A stretch of DNA of 64,000 bases from Lantana camara (Eukaryota; Streptophyta; Magnoliopsida; Lamiales; Verbenaceae): assembly GCA_037501455.1 (NCBI GenBank), contig CM074858.1, forward strand, positions 99,606,001 through 99,670,000, in the 5' to 3' direction. Shown in pieces: positions 33,701 to 43,533 of the stretch (position 1 is its first letter; every line of letters begins with the position of its first letter). Below the pieces are notes generated by a model. The model ran no database searches. It saw only the letters and a list, made by a program, of their open reading frames with translations, and was not told where the DNA came from. Made by a program: the position numbers and the translations under genes.

Positions 33701-34280
33701 GGAAGGGGTAAAGAGAGGTGAAAGATTCGAAAGGCCTTCCAAAGTCGTTCAGGCTATGATTGAAAAGGTTCAAATGATTCAACAACGGATGAAAGCCGCG
33801 CAGGACAGGCAAAAGAGCTATGCAGATAAGCGCCGAAGGGATCTAGAGTTCGAAGTGGGTGACCGGGTATTCTTAAAGGTGTCACCAAGGAAAGGTTTCA
33901 CCCGGATCGGGAAAGGAGGAAAACTTAATCCTCGCTACTTAGGTCCGTTTGAGATTCTTGAAAGAATAGGCGAGGTAGCCTATCGACTGGACCTACCACC
34001 GAGTCTTACGGGGATTCACAACGTGTTCCACGTATCTCAATTAAGGAAATATTACCCCGATGAGACTACGATTCTCCCCGTGGAAGAAGTTGAATTGGAA
34101 CCGAATTTGACATTTGTTCAGAGGCCGGTTAAGATTATGGATCGGAAATTTCAGGAATTAAGAAACCGGAGAATTCCCATGGTTAAAGTGTTGTGGAGAA
34201 GTGACAAAACCGAAGAAGCTACGTGGAAAACAGAGGATAAAATGAAACGGTTCCACCCGGAGTTGTTCGAACAAGACTAG
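30594..34280 (+). CDS. Pol of element Z: knuckle, protease, RT, RNase H, integrase, chromodomain-like tail
   Basis: An open frame of 1228 codons with no stop. The first residues are really gag C terminus; the ATG at 30594 is just the first in this frame. Order: knuckle 1 [14 protein letters not shown] (its first Cys replaced by Tyr), knuckle 2 [14 protein letters not shown], protease DPGATHSF (about 30969), RT with [13 protein letters not shown] and active-site FIDD (31953-31964), RNase [12 protein letters not shown] and [10 protein letters not shown], integrase zinc finger H..H and CLTCQ (about 32990-33115), catalytic core [15 protein letters not shown] and GQTERL, and a C-terminal [15 protein letters not shown] segment (about 34180-34230) typical of plant chromoviruses, thought to guide insertion to chromatin. 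This supports the Tekay clade. Apart from the lost knuckle Cys and the gag frame break, all catalytic motifs look intact. Confidence 0.93.
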   Translation: MVYSAPPAQRDSGKKPKYTGPFPKGPRAPAPPQPPQRPRYTWCGHPTHTYDNCRRRLGLCLICGSNEHLVDGCPDRQDPPPVGPRPLVRARAYALAGEEQEADIDPAAVVEGIICIHGTNIHTLFDPGATHSFLAYSIAVTLSLPAMCTSVRYIVSTPFGSRRETDQVYRDVPVVIEGREFLTDFIVMPMERYGAILGMEWLYRHCATVDCRAKKVQLGSEVVTGCTSKTVPLLSFSEAQKLVRDGATGFIAYILNKPKDQVKLEDTEVVKEFPEVFPEKLDSLPPEREIEFVIDLFPNAEPYSKTPYRMAPAELKELKVQLEALLEVGYIRPSSSPWGAPVLFVKKKDGTLRMCIDYRELNRMTIKNKYPLPHIEELFDILQGSKVYSKLDLRQGYYQLRIRAEDIPKTGFNTRYGHYEFVVMPFGLTNAPAAFMDMMHRIFRPFLDKFVVIFIDDILVFSKSPEEHARHLRLVLQTLKEHQLFAKFSKCEFWIDRVSFLGHVISGKGLEVDPSKIEAVLKWEKPKNASEIRSFLGLAGYYRRFVQDFSKIAAPLTRLTKKDVKFVWDEKCDQSFNFLKEKLVSAPVLTLPEGSEEYAVYTDASKEGLGCVLTQKGKVIAYASRKLKEYERNYPTHDLELAAVIFALGKWRHYLYGTSFEIFTDHKSLQYLFTQKDLNMRQRRWMEKLEDYDCTIKYHPGKANVVADALSRKASVSSLESEEVAPLVLKARVSNITIQPELKNQLFESQNRDPEVQRLASKAKDDPESPFGFDETGLLRFKNRVVVPEELRRVLLEEAHKSAYSIHPGGNKMYKDLKQFYWWNGLKRDVAEYVKHCLTCQKVKAEHQKPAGLLQPLPIPEWKWEQVTMDFVSGLPKVKGGFDGIWVIVDRFTKSAHFLPVRMSYKTPKLAEIYNREIIRLHGIPVSIVSDRDPRFTSKLWQELQAVLGTKLKFSTAFHPQTDGQTERLIRYLEDLLRACAMDFQNSWSEQLPLIEFDYNNSFQASIGMAPYELLYGRKCRSPLFFDLEDWKWSKQEGVKRGERFERPSKVVQAMIEKVQMIQQRMKAAQDRQKSYADKRRRDLEFEVGDRVFLKVSPRKGFTRIGKGGKLNPRYLGPFEILERIGEVAYRLDLPPSLTGIHNVFHVSQLRKYYPDETTILPVEEVELEPNLTFVQRPVKIMDRKFQELRNRRIPMVKVLWRSDKTEEATWKTEDKMKRFHPELFEQD

Positions 34281-34301
34281 AGAATCTGGGGACCAGATTC
34301 T
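34281..34301 (+). other. Pre-PPT hairpin H3 of Z
   Basis: AGAATCTGG / CCAGATTCT arms around GGA, beginning at the base after the pol stop codon and ending 17 nt before the LTR. Compare H3 of X (13497-13514) and Y (39425-39442). Confidence 0.7.
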
Positions 34302-34303
34302 TC

Positions 34304-34318
34304 TAAGGGGGGGAGAGT
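34304..34318 (+). other. Polypurine tract of Z
   Basis: AAGGGGGGGAGAGT directly before TGTAACGCCCC. Confidence 0.88.
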
Positions 34319-36995
34319 TGTAACGCCCCGGTTTCCGGATGAACAGGTAAGCACGCCACGTGTGCGTTTTGAGCGTAGGTTTTATTTTATTTCTTTTAAT
34401 TTCATAATATATTACGTGGCATTTCATATTTTCACAAAATTCATGAAACATTATTTATATCAATTATTTGATTTCATATCATTGAAAAATTATTTCATGA
34501 CACGGAAAATATTTTCTTGCATGAAATTATTACCGAGAGTGATAAAATTACCAAATTGTCCCTAGTTAAATATTTTCTAAAATCTTAGGGACTTAATTGC
34601 ATGATTTCTAAGGACCAAATTGAGCATAATTTAAATCATGGCATACTTAATTGTATAACTTAGGAACTTCAAGGATTAATTGGCAATTTGACAATTTTCA
34701 CTCAAACCAAGAATGGAATGTATCGATATCATCTCTTCTCCCACATTCTTTGATCATTTTCAACCAAAATTTTGCTAAACATATTCATCTCTCTCGGTTC
34801 AAAGAAGAGAAAAGGGAAGGAGTGATCTTTTGCATCAATCATCAAGATTTCAAGAAGTCTTTCAAGGAATTGGAAGTCATCTTCATCATCATCATCTTCT
34901 TCTTCATTTCTTTCTTCATTGTAAGGTTGGTTGCATGAAAGCCATGGTTCTTGATCATAATTTCCTAGGCTAGGGTTTGAGTTGGTTATGCTAGATGGAT
35001 TGGTTGGACATGGAAGCATGAATATGTGATCATCTATGGAATTATAGCATGATTTATAACTTGAATTCTTGGATTTATGGCTTGAATGATCAAGTTGATC
35101 ATAAACTTGAAAGCATGAATTCTTGATGATATTTCATGGTTTATGTGTCTAAGTGATATGTTATCATGTATTGAAGTGGTTTGCATCATATTTCCAGAAA
35201 TTATAGTGTTTGGGGTTCAAAAATGGATTTTTGTAGCTTTGTTGCTTTCTTCCCGAGAGCTTCCCCTGTTTCTGCTCTGTTTTTCAGTTGCAGAAACTGG
35301 GAACGACCGTTCCCAGCCTTAAGGCATTGCGGGAACGGGCGTTCCCATTCCTTTCAAATTATAAGCGGCCGAGCATGGGAACGACCGTTCCCATTTTGGC
35401 CTTGCGCCGGAAGGGCCGTTCCCAGCTCAAAGGCGCGCTTCCAAAAGGGAAAAGACGCGGGCACGTTTTGGGGAACCTTGGGAACGACCGTTCCCATTTT
35501 TCAAAAAGGGACCGGAACGGCCGTTCCCACCTGTGTTGCAGAACAAAAGTTTCTGCATAAATTTCCGAAAATGACCCCTCGACCCGACGACTTCTTTGAC
35601 CCCGAATTGCTATAATATGTACTAATATGATGTGAAACCAAAAGTTATAATACCACATTGCATTTTCGAGGTCGTCTCGACACGTTTTCGCCGTTCGTCA
35701 TATTTTGGTCATTTTAGTCCATGTCTCATGTTCATATGTCGTATTTGCACAGGTCACGAGGGCGTGGACGGGGAGCAAGCTCCTTAGAACGCTACCTTAG
35801 TTTATTTTGCAAGAAAGGTGAGGTTTGGTTTTGGTAAAATGAACCCTACCACCCTTATGTGCTAGTTTTCGGCCAAAACCTATTATATTTATAAACGTTT
35901 TCAAAGTAATAAATATTTCAAGCAAGAATGTATTGATTGTAATGATTTTCAAGCATGTTTGGCGAGTACATGATTGCACGTGGGCCCGAGGGTAATTCTT
36001 GAGCCAACCGGGAAAGCAAGGGCTGACGGGTAACTCCGGAATTATCCTCACATTGTTGGGATCACCCCCGAAGCCACTAGGAGATTAGTGGTGGAAGGAG
36101 TTCCGTGTCTAGAGGGTCATGTCCTCTACACACACCATGTCGTGGATAGTCGAGCCTTGCAAACTCGCTATCAACCGGAGGAAGAAGGAGACTGGGGATT
36201 AATCCGGAATGTCGGGTATCCTCGGGTTATTGCATGTTTTCAAGTATGAAATTGTCTATGTGAGCACTAAAGATATCGCATGATCACTTATTTATCAAGC
36301 AAGCAAGCATGATCACGTATTGTTCACGATTGGGAGTTCGGTTGGAGATTGCCCTTACTCGCCGGGGCCACATGTTCATGATATTGACAAGCATGATTAA
36401 TTAAACGTGTTAAAATGGATAGTTGTAATCTCGGGCAAAGAGATTTCTTGAACTATATAATTATTGGTTTTTAACAGTCTTTACCCGAGGCTATAACTTG
36501 CATGTGACGTGTGTTATATATATTTATTGCCCCTCACTCAGTCTTCGGTAGACTGATACTCCACTTTTCAGGTACCTTTTGAGCGTGGTTGTGCTAGGCG
36601 GGAGTTGGTCGAGTCTTGCATTTCCACGGGTCTAGTTTCATACCTTCCTGTATATCACTTTTGGAACATGTCATGTTTTGGATCGATATTAGTATTTTGG
36701 ATTCATGGTTATGTATATTATTGCAGACATGATAATGTATTGATAGATAATTGGTACCTATATGTATCTATGGAATAAATATGGTACCTATATATATATA
36801 TATATGAATGACTTTACTGTTACCGCTTTTCTATTCATGTTAGTTTGATTATGTTGGGGAGAGTATCCCGCCTAGAGCGTCGTTTTGTTGTCACCCGTTC
36901 GCTGTGGTCTTGGTTTATGTATGAACTGTCCATTTCATACGTGGATTGAGGCTACAGTGCGGGGGATGTGGCGCCTTGGGGTCTAGGGTGCTACA
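34319..36995 (+). repeat. 3' LTR of Z (2677 bp)
   Basis: Near-identical to 26844-29526; it differs by a 4-bp gap near 36440, a shorter TA run near 36800 and a handful of single bases. Palindromes start at 35299, H1 is at 36145-36172, H2 at 36539-36555. Confidence 0.93.
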
Positions 36996-37000
36996 CGCTC

Positions 37001-37697
37001 ACTCGCCGAGCCTTTATGTTTATGTATGAATTATAAACTTAATAAATTTAATATGATTAGTCGTAAAGTTCGAGCATCGCTTAGTCATTTCCTTGCCCTT
37101 TTTGGGAACTAATTTTAAATAAAACCTTGCTTGGGACTTATGACTTGCATGTGCATGTTTTATATATTCATATATTTCTCCTGCTCACTCAGTCTTCTAG
37201 AGACTGACCCTCTCCCTCCCCAACCTTTTAGTGCGTAGGTTTAGCGCTGGAGTTCGAGGTAGGCAGAGTTTTGGTTGAGTCTTTGGATCGGTCGAGTTGA
37301 GTATTAGAGTCTTCGCAATCATATTTGTATTTAATTTGTATATGATTCAACTCAGTAAGATTATGAATTTGAATCTTTATGTAGTTGTTATTGAATTGCC
37401 TTGCAAGGGCTTCGTTATGAATTAAAAAGAGGCCTGAGGAGGCCAAGTCTACTTGTGGTTCACGTGTTTAATTTCTGCAGGCCTGTGGCCAATGCATGTG
37501 TTTGGATTTTAGTTTTTCGATGCTTTATGTTTTGGTAATTGGTTTTAATTGCAGGGTCTAAGTTCCGCCTAGCCTAGGAAGGTTATTTTGTTTGTCTCCC
37601 GTTCGCTATGGTTTGATACGGGTGCGAACTTCCTATTTCGTTACTCGTGTTGAGCCATAGTGCGGGGAATGTGGTGCCTCACGTGCGGGGTGCTACA
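37001..37697 (+). repeat. 3' LTR of X, part 3
   Basis: Final 697 bp of the X LTR, after the Z insertion. H2 (CAGTCT-TCTAG-AGACTG, 37190-37206) is followed by CTGAC, a long CT tract and TTTTAG (37231). The last 210 bp duplicate 10003-10212. Ends GGGGTGCTACA. Confidence 0.82.
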
Positions 37698-38762
37698 GGT
37701 GCCTTCAGGATATATACTTAACTACTTCGAGGTACTCGTGGGTAGTAAATTTTATAAGAAAGTCAGAATTTCTAACTCTGGATGGCGTGAGGTGACAATG
37801 AAGAGATCAAGGCATTTGTATCATTCAGAGAATTCCAAGTAGGGAATCAGATTACTATTACAAAGACACGCACCAAAGTAGTTACACTTACTTTAAAGAA
37901 AAAGGGGAAAAATTGTGTAAGTTATGGAATATTGTGCCGAGGTCATTGAAGATCAACTCTACCAAACATTGAGGATAAGGATATCATTTACGACGGCGGT
38001 GTACTAAGCAAGATTGTTTAAAGATTCTTCATTTATCTCTTCACGATGGTCCTGAGATATTTTACCGTTGAAAGAAATAGCAATTCCCGCTTACCGAGGA
38101 TTTTATTTCGATTTCAAGAGATTCCACGGATCACTATACTTCGAGAATCAAGTGAGACGGTCCAAGATCAATTGAGTACCCGAGAATCTGAAGGGATACT
38201 AAAGAATGCAAGTTTGAACGAAGAATTGGAACCACTGCCAGTCAAGGATTCGATTATCCTTCCAAATTAAAGAATTGCCAACCTCGACTTCTTTTCCATG
38301 GTGAACGGTACATTGAGTATGCATGGCATTTGCACCCATACATTTCATAAGTAATTATGTTTTATTTTGCTTGACTAATGTGACAACGTGTAATGTTTGA
38401 TGTTGCTTCGATAGTAATAACGTGGCTAACTGCTTTAATTTTCATAACTTAAAATTTATTGTTGTTGTGAATTCTTGTAAACTGAATGGATTACATGCTT
38501 GCGTGGATTGTTCGTGCTTCAATGTTTATAAAATTTCCTAATTGCTCACTAACCCTTCATGCACATACAAGTATAATGCAATCTTATTTTATAGAGATTC
38601 CATCGCGATATCCCCCTTGAGTTGGACATGGATGATGAATCAATACTCTAGGGACACCGATATCAGTAGTGTAAAGGTACACTATACATGCATCACATCT
38701 TTTGCATCCAGTGCTACTTTAATGTGTGTATGTATGAATGCTGAGTAAGTGAACTTGTATGC

Positions 38763-39137
38763 TAGAGAGTTGTTGAGATCTCTCTATTTACGTGTTAGGG
38801 AGATGTGGGATTCTCCCTATTTATGTGATAGAAAGATGCTGGATTCTTTCTAAATTATGTGAGCAAGAGATGCTGGATTCTCTTGGAGTTAGATGTTTAG
38901 GAGATGTTGGATTCTCTCGAATCTAGGGTTTGAGAAATGCTGGATTTTCTCAAACTAGAATGTTTGGAAGATGTGAAAGTCTGCCAGACTTAGGTTGAGA
39001 GATGGGGCTCTCTCGATTATGTGGTTGGGAGACGGGATTCTCTCAATTCTGTACCTCAGGGACGGGGTTCTCTCTTTTGATGTGCCGGGAGATGGGGCTC
39101 TCTCTCTCTCTCTTGCGTGCTGAGAAATGGGATTCTC
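38763..39137 (+). repeat. Array of twelve short hairpins (Y interior)
   Basis: Units begin at 38763, 38796, 38829, 38864, 38900, 38928, 38965, 38995, 39025, 39058, 39087 and 39122, a period of about 33 bp. Stems differ but stay paired: TAGAGAG/CTCTCTA, TAGGGAGA/TCTCCCTA, TAGAAAGA/TCTTTCTA, CAAGAGA/TCTCTTG, GTTTGAGAAA/TTTCTCAAAC, TTGGGAGA/TCTCTCAA (one G-U). The loop in units 2-6 is TGNNGGAT; in units 8-11 it is a G-rich 6-mer. Units 5, 7, 10 and 12 are weaker. The array ends 320 bp before the 3' LTR. Confidence 0.8.
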
Positions 39138-39424
39138 TCTTGTTTGTCACGGTTGAGTTACATGTGGCCTGATGTTGGTTTGCAAGCAACGAGGATGCGA
39201 CAGTATCGAGTTTTGGGTGCGGTGGCCTAGAGATGATCGAATGAGTTTGAAGTGACCAACGGTCAAGCGCTCAGTGGGATCTCAATGACAACGAGTCACC
39301 ATGAAGGGAGTGATGCCAATTAAGGGAGAAGTATCCTGCAGAGTTTGCAGTTTGCCTATATCAGAGCTGCGCAGCAGAAGCTTGAAGTGGAATTCATTTC
39401 AGGGTCGTTCAAGATCTTGCTTCC

Positions 39425-39442
39425 GGACCTGAGGACAGGTCC
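39425..39442 (+). other. Pre-PPT hairpin H3 of Y
   Basis: GGACCTG-AGGA-CAGGTCC, a perfect 7-bp stem ending 18 nt before the LTR. It has the same AGGA loop and position as X with a different stem. Confidence 0.7.
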
Positions 39443-39446
39443 TTTT

Positions 39447-39460
39447 GAAGGAGGGAAGTT
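39447..39460 (+). other. Polypurine tract of Y
   Basis: GAAGGAGGGAAGTT directly before the LTR start TGTAACATCC at 39461. Confidence 0.8.
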
Positions 39461-41591
39461 TGTAACATCCTGCATCTCCAAAACACGACCCGATGATGTT
39501 TACAGGTAAGTCCTTCTACTTGAATGTTTAATTTATTAATTTTGTGACTTATGTGATTAAATGTAAATTCAATTTGGTATGCTAATCTTTTCGAATTAAA
39601 TATGATTAATTGTTAATTTAAATCACTAAGTACGTAAACCTCAACCTTGTAATTTAATTCAAGTTTATTTCATGAATAATTCGAGAAATTGATTTTTAAT
39701 ACCTTACGTTATGCAACTTGTTTAATTTGAATTTATTCAAATTCTTCGTAAATTATTTGCTAACTAATTGTTTTTGAACCATCGTTAATTTGTAAGAAAG
39801 GTTTTCTAAATTTAAATTTGATTAAGCACTAATTGGTAAATTATTTCTCGATTTAATTCGTAAAAATTATTTCGCAATTTGTGAGTTTATTTTATTGTAC
39901 TCGGGTTTTATTTTACGGTTTTCCTTCGCGTCGGGTTCGGGTTAAGTATACGAGATCGTACGTGAATCCGGTCATAACCCATTTTCCTCTCTCTCTCCTC
40001 TCCCACTCTCTCTCCCGCGAGTACTATGCGCTGCTTTGGTTACGAGCCCATAACTCGATCGTTTCTCGATGGAATTCAATAAACGAATAGTCCATTTCGA
40101 TGATCTCGGCGAGACATACGCAAGAGTACCAATTTCACAGCCTAACGACGAACGGTGGTGGAGTTATCGCCGGATTTCAGTCACAGCGGCGGGGTATCGA
40201 ACCACCACCACTTTGCCGGCCGTTCACGGCGGTTTTCGGCCATCTCCTTGAAGCACGCGCCCAAGACCCAGTAAGAGGACTCCTCGGCTCATCGTCTGAC
40301 ATCGGCAGCGCTGCCATCCGGGCCACGATGGCACCGCACACGCCGTCTGAAGCTCGCGGCGACGGCGCTAGTTACTGTAGAGGCGCGATTCCGCCGCCTC
40401 CGGAGGTCTTTTTCAGCAACCCTCTTCGATCGCCAAGGTTTTTCGGGGCCCTGGTTCCATTTCCGGCCTCCTTTTCGTCAGATTCGTGGCGGAGATAGGG
40501 TTTTTCAGCATGGTGGTTGTGCGGGTGAAGTTGGCGGCGGTTTGGCCTTTTCCGGCTAGTTTTTTACTTCGGCCCCTTCACAAGAATTATTCAGCACGAC
40601 GAGGCCGAATTTTCCATGTAGGTGGCGGCCCAAGAACCGGCTGTTGGGCGGCGGACCGGCGATCTTTTTCTGGCGATTTTTCCAATGTTTTGGCTAGGGG
40701 CTTTCGAAGGCCTCGTTACGGGCTTTCCAACGGTATGTTTGGATTTCATTTCGTTTTACGGTTCGAGTTTAATTTCAGTTTTCGTACTAGAGTTTTGGTT
40801 CAGTTTTTCGTCAACGAAATCCGGTGAGTTTGGTTTCTCCTGAAATTGGTTGAGGGCTTTTGTCAAGCAGGCCGAGGCGTACGATTCTGTCCTTTCGGGG
40901 AATTTTCCGACCACCGGAGGTGGTGGTCCGGCGGCTGTACGTGGCAGTTCGGCTGGTTCCGGTGGTGGTGTTCCAACGCCCTTCGGACAGCGAGTTCCTT
41001 TCGTCATGGTGAGTCCAACGTCACTTTCCGTTCGTCAATCGGATGTCCGGTTAATTTTATATGAATTTTTGAAGTTGTTGTATTTATTTCATTAATTATT
41101 TTAATTGTAAATTTCGATCTTGTATGAACTATAAATTGAAATTATGAGTTGTATGATACCTCGAAATATGTTATGATGTATGAAAGTTCGATTCGTGATT
41201 TATTGAAATTATTTGTCTCGTTTTACGCCTATCTACTTGAGAATATCTATTGTTTAAGGGGTGTTAGTGTAAATTTTAGAAACTAATTAATTATGAAATT
41301 TTATAAAACATAAGAAAAGAATTATTAAAAAAAAATATACGATGAATTACTTAAATATGCTAATTGTTAGTATATTATAAATTAGGCAATTATGGATTTA
41401 TGAATAAAATTGAAATGCAATTTGTGTTTAATTGTCTCGGGACCTAATACTTGATAAGAATTAAATTTCTAATGCTTTAATTTATTTTATGTAATTAATG
41501 TTATGAATTTTATAAGCTATGCATCTCTTGATATGTAATATGAATTATAATATGACCTGAATGACTTGAGTGAATAGATATGGATTATATG
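39461..41591 (+). repeat. 3' LTR of Y, part 1
   Basis: Matches 6160-8308 of the 5' LTR, including CAGGTAAG (39503-39510), the CT tract (about 39986-40016) and the GC-rich island. It is cut at ATATG (41587-41591) by Copia-1. Confidence 0.88.
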
Positions 41592-43533
41592 TGTTAGGAA
41601 TAGTGCCCTAGAAAGCCGATTGTATATCCGCTTTGTACTTTTCCTTATTGTAATCACAGACAATCTTTGAATGAAATAACAAATTGAGGCAACACTTCTT
41701 TATATGCTCTTGTTTGGTATGCGTTTACTTTAGCTGTGCATGTATGAGAACTCCCCTAATCCTGATGACTTTAGGACTCTACCATTTAGGTGAAATGGTT
41801 CATGAAACGAGCCCTATATCACATAAGTCATGATTAGTAAAATACTCCAAGCCGATGAGTCCTGCAGACAGTGGGAGTGTCAACCTGACCCCTCTAAGGC
41901 TTGCTTGTGGGATCACGCCCTTAAGAAGGACCACCTTGTTTCATGGAGGTGCAAAGTGTATAGTTGATACGTACGTGATACATGAGGGTGCTTACTTTAA
42001 TAAGTAAGTTCACTGAGGTGCCTCGTGTGAGAGCATTCCTAAATGGGAAAGGAAGTTTCTATTTCAGGAAATGGAAACTTCCAGATTAGGAAATATCTCA
42101 CGAGTCATTGATGTGATTAATTGATCCTTAGACTTGAGGTTCCTTGTCACTTTATGAGCTAACTCTGTAGTCTTAGGTATAAGCTTTAAAGGGTGTCGCC
42201 TTAGACAACTGATTCAAGGCTTATGCTGGGGCTGCACAAGTGATTCATGAAAGTGAATGAGAATCAAGATAGGACCTACACTTGCATTTGCAAGGTGATC
42301 TCTTATTGTGTAAGTCATTCATATGCCATATGGAGTCCTTGGCCAAGGCAGTAGATCAAGACATCAAGAAAAGGGTTTCTTGGATTGAGATCAAATGGAT
42401 ATGAAATGCACTTAGCTTTAAGACCGGACTATTAGGGTTCTGATTATTCCCTTGCCCTAGATCTTGGTTGAGAGATAGTAAGTAGGAGGATTGTATCTCA
42501 CATGAATCAATGACTTAAAGGTTTTGTCGAATCCGAACATTCCAATTCAGCTAGGGGTTAAACACCTGTTGCTAGACTATGGTCGTTTAATCTGTGGACT
42601 GATTAATTAATTAGTGGATTAATTAATTAGGGTCCCTGCTAATTGAATTGAGAACCTAGAGGGTCACACACAACAACTTGGTTACATGAGTTGAGGCTTT
42701 AAAATGATTAAACGAGTTAATCAGGCCAAGAGGGTTCCACACGTGTGAAATCACACGTGTGGCTCACGTGAGTGACACGTGTCACACACGTGTGAATATA
42801 TATATATTATATATATATGTATTAAATAATTAAATGTGTTAATTATTTAATAGACTTTGGTTTAATTTTGAATTAAAAAGAAAGTCTTATTTTGGAGAAA
42901 AATAATCTAGTTAATTAATTATGAATTAATTAATTAGATAAAATAAGTTATTTATTTTAAATAAATAAAGTATAAAATTATCCAAAAATAGTTTGGATAT
43001 TTTTAGCTCTCCTAAAGTTGATTTGAATTTGAATTCAAAGTCAAAGTTGGAAATTACTTGAAGATCAAGTAATATGAGAGAGGAACCAAAACCCTTGCCT
43101 ATGAGGACAAGGATTTCGGCAGCCCCTCCCCTTTCCTATATATAGGGGAGCTCATGCTCCCCTTTAGAGCTAATTGGCAATTCTTTTGGTTCATGTGTTG
43201 AACACCTTCCTTTCTCCAAGATTAAATAAAACCCTAGGTTAAGCCTAAACAATAACTAGAGAACTAACATCCTTACTAGTTAGATTGTGATCAAGTTGGT
43301 GGACTTTCTCTAGAGACTTCAAGTTAGAAGTTTGAAGATTCGAGCTTTACCAAGGAGAGGGGATCAAGCCGCGAGAAGAGCGTTCTGGGGTGGCTTGAAA
43401 CGTTTCAAGAAAGAACAAAAGAAAAGTAAGTTTCTTAATTCCTTCGAATTTGGTTACACGATTGCGAGTCCAAGATCCTTTTGTTGGGAAAATTTTTTAA
43501 ATTCCGCTGCTTTCTGATTCGTGTTTTCCAACA
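41592..43533 (+). repeat. 5' LTR of Copia-1
   Basis: Starts TGTTAGGAATAGT, ends TTTTCCAACA. Five CACGTG boxes (42740-42792); TATA-like CTATATATAGG at 43136-43146 followed by GGGGAGC-TCAT-GCTCCCC. Confidence 0.93.
43137..43144 (+). promoter_or_regulatory. TATA-like site of Copia-1
   Basis: TATATATA in CCTATATATAGG, conserved in all four LTRs of this family. It is the best candidate core promoter in the LTR and lies about 350 bp downstream of the G-box cluster. Confidence 0.6.

Larger units (their letters stand above)
26844..36995 (+). mobile_element. Element Z: Ty3/gypsy Tekay-like chromovirus, nearly intact
   Basis: Flanked by CGCTC on both sides (26839-26843 and 36996-37000). LTRs are 26844-29526 and 34319-36995 and show about eight substitutions plus two small indels by eye, the lowest divergence here, so it is the youngest insertion. 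PBS, gag, pol with a C-terminal chromodomain-like tail, PPT and ends TGTAACGCC...GGTGCTACA are all present. The main defect is a one-base frame change between gag and pol near 30585. Confidence 0.95.
10003..37697 (+). mobile_element. Element X: LARD-like non-coding LTR element, 5'-truncated
   Basis: X consists of the last ~210 bp of a 5' LTR (10003-10212), a PBS, a 3.3-kb non-coding interior (10213-13532), a PPT and a 3' LTR starting TGTAACGCCCC at 13533 and ending GGTGCTACA at 37697. Copia-2 and Z split the 3' LTR; removing them gives about 3.9 kb. The 210-bp 5' remnant matches 37488-37697 with about five differences. The left part of the 5' LTR, its flank and the matching part of Y are gone, so no target duplication can be checked. 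Long LTRs with a short non-coding interior fit the LARD class. Confidence 0.75.
37698..39460 (+). other. Surviving interior of Y (1.76 kb), non-coding
   Basis: No frame longer than about 75 codons and no retrotransposon protein motif. Purine-rich sequence is followed by a segment sharing GGTGAACGGTAC with X, then the hairpin array, about 280 bp of unique sequence, H3 and the PPT. The 5' part of this interior was lost where X sits. Confidence 0.65.

Noticed and set aside
38763..39137. CRISPR-like array
   Set aside because: The period of ~33 bp and short repeats look superficially similar, but units are divergent hairpins without unique spacers, inside a plant retrotransposon and with no cas genes.
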